Positions 1 through 6,416 of a stretch of DNA of 10,028 bases are shown one piece after another. The stretch is from Saprospiraceae bacterium (GTDB taxonomy: Bacteria; Bacteroidota; Bacteroidia; Chitinophagales; Saprospiraceae): positions 1 to 10,028 of the forward strand of contig JAJCYJ010000168.1 of assembly GCA_029262975.1 (NCBI GenBank), read 5' to 3'. Made by a program: the position numbers and the translations under genes. The stretch's first letter is position 1. The number at the start of each line of letters is the position of its first letter. The notes beneath the pieces were generated by a model. The model did not search any database. It was given only the letters and a program-made list of their open reading frames with translations, and was not told where the DNA came from.

Positions 1-9
1 AGGCCCATG

Positions 10-94
10 CTCCCTTCGGGTTCAGTTGCTTCAGAGTGCTCTGGCACTCTGACTTCAATAAAATTGAAGAGCGCTCCTTCATTTGGCGAATGAA
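10..94. repeat. Cluster of short tandem palindromes
   Basis: Five small inverted repeats lie almost end to end. CCTTCGGG at 13-20 could form a UUCG tetraloop on a two-pair stem. TCAGAGTGC at 31-39 pairs perfectly with GCACTCTGA at 44-52. CTTCAAT at 53-59 pairs with ATTGAAG at 63-69. GAGCGCTC at 69-76 is self-complementary. TTCATT at 78-83 pairs with AATGAA at 89-94. The A-run at 93-100 is on the wrong side for an intrinsic terminator on either strand. The structure is directly visible. Its identity, such as a dispersed extragenic palindromic repeat or the edge of a mobile element, is not known from this window. Confidence 0.6.
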
Positions 95-235
95 AAAAAA
101 TGAACGAATACCAAGAGCTATTATAAATATTGGTCTACCCACTGTAAACTCAAGACATCCACGGGTGTATTAAAAATGAGCTAACGCGATGAGCAGTTAG
201 ATAGAAAGTGCGTAGAACCAGTTTTGGTAAAAAAT

Positions 236-300
236 TAATGCAATTTCGAACTTTACACCAGCCAGCTTTCTATGGCGGTGCTAAAAGATCGAAATTATTA
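236..300. repeat. Long imperfect inverted repeat (hairpin of about 20 base pairs)
   Basis: AATTTCGA at 242-249 pairs with TCGAAATT at 289-296. Inside it CTTT at 251-254 pairs with AAAG at 284-287, ACACC at 255-259 pairs with GGTG plus T at 277-280 and 282, and GCC at 261-263 pairs with GGC at 274-276. The loop is ten bases (264-273), with single-base bulges and one A-A mismatch. Four more outer pairs (236-239 with 297-300) are possible across a two-base bulge. Pairing was done by eye. There is no T-run directly after either arm, so a simple terminator is unlikely. It may be a structured RNA or a small dispersed palindromic element. Confidence 0.55.
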
Positions 301-311
301 TTTATCTGCAG

Positions 312-323
312 TGGCTTTTTAAT
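312..323 (+). repeat. Direct repeat, copy 1
   Basis: TGGCTTTTTAAT occurs here and again at 534-545, 222 bases downstream. In both copies a CAA and an AATCTA follow at similar distance, so the similarity extends over roughly 30 bases with gaps. One frame reads Cys-Ser-Gly-Phe-Leu-Ile here and Cys-Ser-Thr-Gly-Phe-Leu-Ile in the second copy. The T/A-rich core makes chance similarity possible. Confidence 0.35.
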
Positions 324-417
324 CACAAGCACATAAAATCTATGATTCATATGCTGGATTATAAGCTCTATGGGTTTAATCTGTCTGCCTCAGGAGGAAC
401 TCATCAGATGGACTAGA

Positions 418-585
418 ATGGAAAATGAAAATAATCAAATCTGGTTTGACGCATTTGGAATTTTCATTTTCTCAGTTATCACTACTTTTGTAATAATTCA
501 AGATTTACGCCTACAGATATTGAGTTGTAGCACTGGCTTTTTAATTGCAAAGAATCTAATGGCCTTCGTCAGAGTTGAAGAATAA
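418..585 (+). CDS. Doubtful small hypothetical protein with one hydrophobic segment
   Basis: This is a 55-residue frame beginning MENENNQIWF with one hydrophobic stretch at about residues 9-27, then a mixed tail ending in VRVEE. I chose the ATG at 418 over an in-frame upstream ATG at 370, because residues 1-16 of the longer version look like random translation. AGGAGG at 393-398 is about 20 bases upstream, too far to act as a ribosome binding site for 418. I recognise no family. The frame includes the second copy of a short direct repeat, which argues that the region is non-coding repeat sequence. It could be a real single-pass membrane peptide or a chance ORF, and I lean to the latter. Confidence 0.2.
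   Translation: MENENNQIWFDAFGIFIFSVITTFVIIQDLRLQILSCSTGFLIAKNLMAFVRVEE
534..545 (+). repeat. Direct repeat, copy 2
   Basis: This is the second copy of TGGCTTTTTAAT, matching 312-323 exactly over 12 bases. It lies near the 3' end of the doubtful small ORF. Confidence 0.35.
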
Positions 586-602
586 AATGAACAACCAAAT
601 AA

Positions 603-2189
603 TCAATGTTCATCTTCACCTTTGTCTTCAGAAGGAGGAGGTAATTTGAAAATATCAGGTTGTGGATCCAACGGTATAAGTTCCTTACCTTCAAATGCTA
701 CATGATCTGCAGGGATAAATGTCGATCTGAACTGGTAATATGCAAACGGTATTGGAGGATTAGGATCTCCATTTGGTTTATGTATTGTCCCCCTGAATTG
801 ATTCAGGTATTCCCATATAATTTCACCTTCGGGTGTTACTTCAAAAAATCGCCCTCTGGCACCCTCATTGATAAACGTGTTTCCGTTATCGAGCCGATGA
901 GCTCCAGAGATGAAACTAGAGAAAAATGAAATAGTATCCGGAGCAACATACGTCCAAATAGGAAGCTCAGGTCCGAAAGCCTTATTTGTTTCTAGTTGGT
1001 AGTTGCCTTTTTCATCCGTTGGAGGTACTATTTCGTAGACGGCAGAATACTCCATACTATCCGGACCATTTGGAATATCATTATTAAAGACTGTGAGATG
1101 TCCTGCTCCAGGTTTGCCTTTTTCAACCCATCTAATATCATGTTGGCCAAAAAGTTTTTGATCGAGGGAGTCTCCTCTCTGATAATTTTGAGGATTGCCC
1201 CAGCGATAAAGTATGTCTCCTCCTTTACCCCAGCGACCACCACGATGTCCTGCTGCCTGACTGGTCGTTGTACTGTGATCAATAATAAATATTTCATTCA
1301 GATTGGGAGAGCTAATAGTGATTTGATCCAATTCCGGATTATAGTCTATGGCATTTACATGATAGATATCGGATCCACGATTATCTGCTGTTCGGTTTCT
1401 CCATTGTCCTCCTTTAGCTATTAATATATCCATGCTATCCTGGGTGATTATCGGTGGCATTTTTCTTCCTTTATTGATGTCCAGTAGTTCTGGATGGTCT
1501 GCTGGATTGCCATAGTTCGCTTTGGTTTGATCAAAGTCTTGAATGAGATGATCCCACATGTGCCATTCCCATACTATTTGACCATGATATTTACCTTCAG
1601 GTTTGATTTCGACTATTTTATCAGGCCATAATCCGGCTTTTGGGGTTTGATCGGGGTCTCTTCCAGCAGCGACAGATTCATCATAACTCTTCGATTCCCA
1701 GGCAATTGCGAGGACATTGCCATTAGGTAAGACTTCTAGATCGTGGTGATGACAATAATCAAAGTTACTGTATTCGAAATCCCATAAGATCTTACTATTC
1801 CAATCGATTTTTTGTAGCCTGCCAGATTCTCCTCCTCCAGCGAATACTGGAAAATCGACATCCGCAACATTTTGAAATAACGACCCATCGTCATTGAGAT
1901 AAGCACCGGCTACCCCATAATTTCCCTTCCACTTGTGGACTACTTTTCCCTTGCGATTAATTAGATATGTTGATGCTCCATTAGGTTCACAAAAAAGAAT
2001 ATAGCCCTCATCGATATCAGGAGTCTCAATTGTCACGCCTCGTGGTATATGCAACCCGAACATGTTGCGATCCTGCTCTTTTGGCTTGGCTTCTTCCTTG
2101 TTATCTGTACTGTCTGTGGAGGTCTCTTGGCATTGGTAGAAAAATAATGGACAAGCTAGTGCCAGAACAAGAATTATGTCTTTTCTCAT
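603..2189 (-). CDS. Arylsulfate sulfotransferase-like lipoprotein (ASST-1)
   Basis: The 528-residue protein resembles the PAPS-independent arylsulfate sulfotransferases, six-bladed beta-propellers that move a sulfate group from a phenolic ester to an acceptor through a histidine. I chose the ATG at 2189, because MRKDIILVLALACPLFFYQC then forms a lipoprotein-like signal with Cys20; Gln before the cysteine is unusual. The open frame continues upstream to 2291. Histidine motifs occur in family order: CHHHD (146-150), YHVNAI (His277), GQHD (His350) and GAHRL (His431). Other blocks are WEWHMWDHL and NTFINEGARGRFFEVTP. Where many relatives as I recall them have an arginine (LSVRxF), this protein has SSPNL with Pro295. 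It has no obvious pair for the disulfide of E. coli AssT. It is a paralogue of the gene at 4593-6236 (24 of 28 residues identical at 437-464) and divergent from the sulfotransferase at 2470. The fold is fairly secure; the activity is inferred. Confidence 0.88.
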   Translation of the reverse strand: MRKDIILVLALACPLFFYQCQETSTDSTDNKEEAKPKEQDRNMFGLHIPRGVTIETPDIDEGYILFCEPNGASTYLINRKGKVVHKWKGNYGVAGAYLNDDGSLFQNVADVDFPVFAGGGESGRLQKIDWNSKILWDFEYSNFDYCHHHDLEVLPNGNVLAIAWESKSYDESVAAGRDPDQTPKAGLWPDKIVEIKPEGKYHGQIVWEWHMWDHLIQDFDQTKANYGNPADHPELLDINKGRKMPPIITQDSMDILIAKGGQWRNRTADNRGSDIYHVNAIDYNPELDQITISSPNLNEIFIIDHSTTTSQAAGHRGGRWGKGGDILYRWGNPQNYQRGDSLDQKLFGQHDIRWVEKGKPGAGHLTVFNNDIPNGPDSMEYSAVYEIVPPTDEKGNYQLETNKAFGPELPIWTYVAPDTISFFSSFISGAHRLDNGNTFINEGARGRFFEVTPEGEIIWEYLNQFRGTIHKPNGDPNPPIPFAYYQFRSTFIPADHVAFEGKELIPLDPQPDIFKLPPPSEDKGEDEH

Positions 2190-2469
2190 GTTGGTTGAAA
2201 TAATATTTGTGAAATGTCTTATTGTATACAGGGTATATGAAGCTCTAAAGATATTTTTATTTATCAGTAATTCAGCATATATAAAAATCAAAACGAAATT
2301 TTTACGATTTGGTAGAATAGTCTTTTTTCTTTTCTAAATTACACTGAAATGGCAACCAATAAGTAGTGCTGGATCTACTATCTATTTGTGATTCAAAAAA
2401 TTTAAATCAAACATTAAATTCATTTTGTCATCACATGTAATTTGTAAAATTTATTAAACTTTTTTAAAT
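2190..2469. other. Divergent intergenic region between ASST-1 and sulfotransferase
   Basis: These 280 AT-rich bases must hold the start signals for both divergent genes. I see no complete Bacteroidota promoter (TTG, about 19-21 bases, TAnnTTTG) on either strand, only partial matches such as CTATTTG near 2381-2388. A weak inverted repeat, AGTAG at 2362-2366 with CTACT at 2375-2379, could be an operator but is only five base pairs. Neither gene has a Shine-Dalgarno sequence. Confidence 0.4.
2195..2207 (-). promoter_or_regulatory. 13-base element shared by both ASST upstream regions
   Basis: TTGAAATAATATT on the plus strand (AATATTATTTCAA in the sense of the ASST gene) lies 5 bases before the chosen ASST-1 start. 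An identical 13-mer lies 14 bases before the ASST-2 start at 6251-6263. Similarity continues weakly on its far side. It may be a leader or translation-enhancing element, a regulator site, or duplicated sequence not yet diverged. Confidence 0.4.
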
Positions 2470-3150
2470 ATGAGTATTAAAATAATCGGTGCAGGATTTC
2501 CAAGGACAGGGACAAATACGTTGAAAAGATCATTGGAAATTCTTGGAATATCTAAGGCCTATCATTTCAAAGATCTTTTATTAAATCCTGAAAACCTGCA
2601 TTATTGGAAAACACTTGCAGAAACTGGATCGACCCAATGGGATGAAATTTACGACGGATATGAAGCGAGTGTTGATTTTCCTTGTTATCCCTGGTACAAA
2701 GAGCACATGAAAAGATATCCGGATGCCAAAGTGATTTTAACTGTCAGACCTTTCGATAAATGGTATACCAGTGTAAAAAGTACGATTTGGACAGCCGGCC
2801 CACAGACCGTACCCGAGAAAATTGTAATGATTGCTAAACTAGTAGTTACACCTCGCCTTCGCAAAGTCTTTAAATGCATCAAATTTGTCAAAGGCTATTT
2901 ATGGAAGACACAATTTGAAGGGCGGTTCTTGGATAAGGATTTTGTAGAAACTGTATGGAATAAACATATAGAAGAAGTGAAAGCATATGTTCCTGCGGAT
3001 AAATTACTTGTCTACGATGTCAGAGATGGCTGGCCTCCGCTTTGTGAATTTTTAGGTGTTGAGGCACCCGCAGAGCCACTTCCACATCTCAACAAAAAGG
3101 AGAATTTCAAAACCATGTTACAAGACCTTATGAAAGGCAAGCCTGTTTAA
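2470..3150 (+). CDS. P-loop sulfotransferase family protein (PAPS-dependent type)
   Basis: The 226-residue protein is a small cytosolic-type sulfotransferase that would transfer sulfate from PAPS to a hydroxyl or amine on an unknown acceptor. The N-terminal P-loop GFPRTGTNTL (residues 9-18) is the 5'-phosphosulfate-binding loop. VILTVRPFDKWYTSV (88-102) supplies the Arg93 and Ser101 expected to bind the 3'-phosphate. The C-terminal block with WPPLCEFLGV and PHLNKKENF (188-213) is typical of the family I know as Sulfotransferase_4. There is no signal peptide or membrane segment, and the length is normal for this group. The ATG at 2470 is the first in frame and directly starts the Rossmann-like strand. 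It is divergent from ASST-1 and is followed 127 bases later by the MFS gene, with which it may be cotranscribed. Family assignment is strong; the substrate is unknown. Confidence 0.9.
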   Translation: MSIKIIGAGFPRTGTNTLKRSLEILGISKAYHFKDLLLNPENLHYWKTLAETGSTQWDEIYDGYEASVDFPCYPWYKEHMKRYPDAKVILTVRPFDKWYTSVKSTIWTAGPQTVPEKIVMIAKLVVTPRLRKVFKCIKFVKGYLWKTQFEGRFLDKDFVETVWNKHIEEVKAYVPADKLLVYDVRDGWPPLCEFLGVEAPAEPLPHLNKKENFKTMLQDLMKGKPV

Positions 3151-3167
3151 GTTATAACTCGCTGAAT

Positions 3168-3191
3168 ATGATATAGTTAAGTATATATCAT
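3168..3191. repeat. AT-rich inverted repeat between sulfotransferase and MFS genes
   Basis: ATGATATA at 3168-3175 pairs with TATATCAT at 3184-3191 around an eight-base spacer. No T-run follows and the stem has only two G-C pairs, so it is a weak terminator at best. A palindromic binding site for a regulator of the MFS gene is the alternative. A second small stem, CTATTC at 3219-3224 with GAATAG at 3229-3234, lies between it and the MFS start. Confidence 0.3.
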
Positions 3192-3277
3192 AAAGTTGTA
3201 ATTTATGATTAAAAATGCCTATTCCAATGAATAGCCTTTAGAAACAATTGTACTATCAAAATAAGAAAATCGACAAA

Positions 3278-4447
3278 ATGCAAGGTGAAGACAAGTTTAT
3301 GAAACTCGCATTACTACTTGTGAGTAGTCTGACGATTATGTCTATTATTACTATTTCGCCATCTCTGCCTGAAATGACTGAAGCTTATGCGCATCATGCA
3401 AATGCAGCATTTTTAGTGAAGCTTGTCATGACGGTGCCTGCCTTGCTTATCGCTTTGAGTGCCGGGATAGCTGGAATTCTGATAGATCGCTATGGTAGAT
3501 TGAAATTTCTCTATATAGCCATGGTCCTTTACACACTCGGTGGTACGGCTGGATTTTGGCTTGAAGACATCTATCTTTTGTTGATAAGTCGGGCCGTTTT
3601 GGGTATAGCCGTAGGTGTTACGATGACGATTGTAACAACTCTGATCGCTGATTATTTTGTCGGACCTGAGCGGCAAAAATTTATAGGTATTCAAATTGCC
3701 TTCATGTCCATGGGAGGAATAATATTTCTTGGATTGGGAGGGGTTTTAGCTGATGTCGGATGGAGGTATCCTTTTTTAATTTACATTTTTGCGCTACTCA
3801 TCTTGCCGCTCGCTGTGCGATATTTAAAAGAACCTGAATTAGCCGAAAAGGCCAAAAGTCCAATTAAAGGACTGAAATCGCCCGGTATCATATGGTTGTT
3901 GTTTTTTAATACAATGGTACTTTGGATTCTGTTCTTTTTGATACCCGTCCAGGTTCCCTTTCACTTAAAAGAAATCGGTGTCGAGAAGAATGCGCTCATT
4001 GGTCTTGCCATAGCGTTAAGCACTGCATTTTCTGCAGTTTCCTCATTTTCATATTTTAAACTGAAAGATCGATTTGGTTTTTTTACAATTTTTACCGCCG
4101 GATATTTTCTAATGGCTATTGCCTACTTGTTGTTAGGATTTGCGGAAAATTATTTTGTTGCTTGTTTATCCTTGATAATAGCTGGTTTGGGCATGGGCAT
4201 GATGATCCCAAATACAAATATGTGGGTGATGAAAATTGCACCTATTGAAATCAGGGGAAGAGAGATCGGTAGATTGACTACTTTTTGGTTTATGGGTCAA
4301 TTCCTGTCTCCGATATTGTTGCTACCACTGGCTAAGACAGTTGCGATTTCTTCCATCTTTATCATTGCTGCGGGTATTCTCTTTTTACTTTTTTTATTCT
4401 TTCTATTTATGCGTTTTTCTCCTTTTGGCAAAAGCATTCCTCAGTAA
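3278..4447 (+). CDS. Major facilitator superfamily transporter
   Basis: The 389-residue inner-membrane protein has about twelve hydrophobic segments and the two-half layout of MFS transporters. The cytoplasmic motif A between TM2 and TM3 is clear, GILIDRYGRLKF (residues 66-77), and a degenerate copy, KLKDRFGFFTIF, sits in the second half (about 261-272). GGVLADVGWRYPFLIY (about 154-169) leads into TM6. The SLPEM segment after TM1 resembles drug-efflux type (DHA1) carriers. I chose the ATG at 3278. An in-frame TTG at 3248 adds ten residues, and an ATG at 3299 would leave little before TM1. It follows the sulfotransferase in the same direction and converges on ASST-2. Export of a sulfated product or uptake of the acceptor is possible; the substrate cannot be read from the sequence. 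Confidence 0.88.
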   Translation: MQGEDKFMKLALLLVSSLTIMSIITISPSLPEMTEAYAHHANAAFLVKLVMTVPALLIALSAGIAGILIDRYGRLKFLYIAMVLYTLGGTAGFWLEDIYLLLISRAVLGIAVGVTMTIVTTLIADYFVGPERQKFIGIQIAFMSMGGIIFLGLGGVLADVGWRYPFLIYIFALLILPLAVRYLKEPELAEKAKSPIKGLKSPGIIWLLFFNTMVLWILFFLIPVQVPFHLKEIGVEKNALIGLAIALSTAFSAVSSFSYFKLKDRFGFFTIFTAGYFLMAIAYLLLGFAENYFVACLSLIIAGLGMGMMIPNTNMWVMKIAPIEIRGREIGRLTTFWFMGQFLSPILLLPLAKTVAISSIFIIAAGILFLLFLFFLFMRFSPFGKSIPQ

Positions 4448-4475
4448 TTTGAAGTTTGTAATTATTGTATACTGA

Positions 4476-4494
4476 GGTTTATTACGATTAAACC
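4476..4494. terminator. Weak hairpin between converging MFS and ASST-2 genes
   Basis: GGTTTA at 4476-4481 pairs with TAAACC at 4489-4494 around a seven-base loop. It lies in the 145-base gap between two gene ends, where a bidirectional terminator would be expected. The stem is only six pairs and no clear T-run follows on the plus strand. Confidence 0.25.
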
Positions 4495-4592
4495 ATCTAA
4501 GCGAGATAAGCATGTTCATTTAAAGACAATCCATTTTTATCGAGATAGATATAGCTTACTAAATTCTTCTTTCATCATAATAATCGTTGGCA

Positions 4593-6236
4593 TTAATGAG
4601 CTTCCGGAGGAGGTCCTGGAATAAATGGCTCGGGTTGTACGGCTAATGGCTTCAAATCCTTTCCTTTTAATGCAGGATGATCAAGGGGTATATGTGTGAC
4701 GCGATATTGGGCAAAAAAGAAAGGACCCACTGGCTGTGGCACAGATCCATCTGGCAATCGATAATTATGAAAATATTGGTTTAGGTATTCCCAAACAATT
4801 TCTCCGTCAGGTGTAACTTCAAAAAATCGACCACGTGGGCCACTATTAATGAATGTATTGCCATTTTTCAATCTATGTGTACTCGAGATAAATGGAGCGT
4901 AAAATGAATATTTGTCAGGTGCCGTATAGGTCCATGTATTCTCAGACGGACCGAATGGTTCGCCATCTGATATATCGTAATTTCCGGATGCATTAATGGG
5001 GGGAGTGATTTCAAAAACAGCTGTATAGTTGTCCACTTCTTCAAGACTGAGTTCTGGTCTTTGAAGTTGTCCAAGAGCCTCAAAAACATCTTTAAATTTG
5101 CCCTTTCCACCATAGATATTATTGTTGAAAATCATGATATTCCCTTCTCCCGGATATCCCTTGGGGATCCATCTAACATCGTGTTGATGGTACAACTTTT
5201 GATCTTCAGGGCCACCGCGGTCGTAATTCTGTGGATTTCCCCATCGGTACAACAAATTACCGCCATGCCCATATTTTCCTCCTTTACTGGTTTTGGCTTG
5301 CGCTGTAGTTGTGCTATGATCGATAACATAAATTTCATTAAAGTTGTATGAGCTCACAGCGATTTGATCTAATTCATGGTTGTAGTAAATAGCGTTAAGA
5401 TGTGTTAGATCTGAACCCATATTTTGTACAGTAGCATTAGAAGTCATAAAGCCTCCTGCTTTTGCTCCCTGCAATTGTTCTTCTGTCATATGAATAGGGT
5501 GTATATGAGGGTTCAAATTTAACTTCCGTGGGTTGACCTTAGGGTCTCCGTAATTAGGCTTACTGTCATCAAAATTTTGGACTAAGTGATCCCACATACG
5601 CCATTCCCACACGATTTCTCCACCTTCAGGTCTTGTTGGTTGAATTTCGATAATCTTATCGAACCATAAACCTGCTTCCGGCAGGTTCTCAGGATTGATA
5701 CCAAGGGCAATACACTCCTCTTTAGTTTTAACCTCCCATGCGATGGCTAGAATATTTCCATTTGGCATAACAGCTATATCATGATGGGTCAATAATTTTG
5801 CAGTTGCATATTTAAAATTCCAAGTTAGATTACCATCCCAATCATACTCTCTGATAACTCCGGATTGTCCGCCGGCAGCGAAGGTTGGAAAATCATTATC
5901 TCGTTCGCCCCTGATGATATGTCCATCATCCATGAGATAGGTGAGCATGGTACTCAGGTCCCCTTTCCATTCTTTGACTATTTCGCCATCCATGTTAGCC
6001 AGATAAGTAGATGATCCGATGGAAGGATGGAACAAAATATATCCAGGTGTCGCTTTGTCTGTTTTAGTGATTAGCCCTCTCTTTCTTTTTAACCCGGGAA
6101 TATCCCTCATTTGGTTTTCGGGAGTGGCGGCAACCGCACTTTTTTCTATTTCTGCCGAATCTGTTTTATCGTTTTTACATGCTGAATAAAACAGTCCAAA
6201 AATAACAATTAGAAAATAGTAAAACAGACGTCTCAT
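4593..6236 (-). CDS. Arylsulfate sulfotransferase-like lipoprotein (ASST-2)
   Basis: The 547-residue paralogue of ASST-1 has the same expected role: histidine-mediated, PAPS-independent sulfate transfer on exported substrates. I chose the ATG at 6236, because the first 20 residues, MRRLFYYFLI through LFYSAC, are a good lipoprotein signal with Cys20; the frame stays open to 6296. Motifs in order are LTHHD (150-153), THLNAI (His279), HQHD (His352) and STHRL (His454). WEWRMWDHLVQNFD and NTFINSGPRGRFFEVTP match ASST-1 closely. The site of the expected arginine reads SSYNF, with Tyr297. Between the HQHD and HRL blocks it carries about 20 extra residues (near 371-400, with FKDVFEALGQLQRPELSLEE) that ASST-1 lacks. 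It ends in a proline-rich tail. It is divergent from the DUF3311-like and SSS genes. The family is secure; sulfotransferase activity is inferred. Confidence 0.88.
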   Translation of the reverse strand: MRRLFYYFLIVIFGLFYSACKNDKTDSAEIEKSAVAATPENQMRDIPGLKRKRGLITKTDKATPGYILFHPSIGSSTYLANMDGEIVKEWKGDLSTMLTYLMDDGHIIRGERDNDFPTFAAGGQSGVIREYDWDGNLTWNFKYATAKLLTHHDIAVMPNGNILAIAWEVKTKEECIALGINPENLPEAGLWFDKIIEIQPTRPEGGEIVWEWRMWDHLVQNFDDSKPNYGDPKVNPRKLNLNPHIHPIHMTEEQLQGAKAGGFMTSNATVQNMGSDLTHLNAIYYNHELDQIAVSSYNFNEIYVIDHSTTTAQAKTSKGGKYGHGGNLLYRWGNPQNYDRGGPEDQKLYHQHDVRWIPKGYPGEGNIMIFNNNIYGGKGKFKDVFEALGQLQRPELSLEEVDNYTAVFEITPPINASGNYDISDGEPFGPSENTWTYTAPDKYSFYAPFISSTHRLKNGNTFINSGPRGRFFEVTPDGEIVWEYLNQYFHNYRLPDGSVPQPVGPFFFAQYRVTHIPLDHPALKGKDLKPLAVQPEPFIPGPPPEAH

Positions 6237-6250
6237 TTTAGTTAATTTAA

Positions 6251-6263
6251 TTGAAATAATATT
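6251..6263 (-). promoter_or_regulatory. 13-base element shared by both ASST upstream regions, second copy
   Basis: The sequence is identical to 2195-2207 (TTGAAATAATATT on the plus strand). It sits 14 bases before the ASST-2 start, against 5 bases for ASST-1. The nine-base difference keeps both copies in the same frame with their genes, so the upstream translations share Asn-Ile-Ile-Ser. Confidence 0.4.
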
Positions 6264-6416
6264 GATAAATTGGATGATTAATTTAGGCTTTAGCATATAA
6301 AATTAAATCCATGTATACCTTAGTTTAAATACCAAATAGATACTTTTTCAAATGGCTTTTAAGGCGTTGAAGATATGAATAATTGAGGTTCTTGCTTCTT
6401 TTATTTCAAATTAAAA

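Larger units (their letters stand above)
1..417. other. Left-edge stretch with no supported gene
   Basis: I see no convincing coding region here. A plus-strand frame is open from the window edge to a stop at 91-93, and one minus-strand frame is open from about 134 to the left edge. Both run through the palindrome cluster and neither has a recognisable product. A 32-codon ATG frame at 238-336 overlaps the large hairpin. The stretch is dominated by inverted repeats and could be the untranslated flank of a gene lying to the left. Confidence 0.5.

Noticed and set aside
93..100. A-run next to a hairpin, as in an intrinsic terminator
   Set aside because: On the minus strand the T-run precedes the hairpin, and on the plus strand it is an A-run. 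Neither order gives a terminator.
178..203. CTAAC...GTTAGAT resembles paired integron attC core sites
   Set aside because: GTTAGAT fits GTTRRRY, but the left half has G where a pyrimidine is needed and the two cores are only ten bases apart, with no L sites between. No integrase or cassette pattern is present.
660..1424. Plus-strand open frames of 89 and 142 codons inside ASST-1
   Set aside because: They lie antisense to well-conserved ASST motifs and their translations show no family features. They are shadows of the real gene.
5061..5351. Plus-strand 96-codon frame within ASST-2
   Set aside because: It overlaps the conserved His motifs of ASST-2 on the other strand, and a matching frame appears at the same place in ASST-1, as expected of a shadow of conserved coding sequence.
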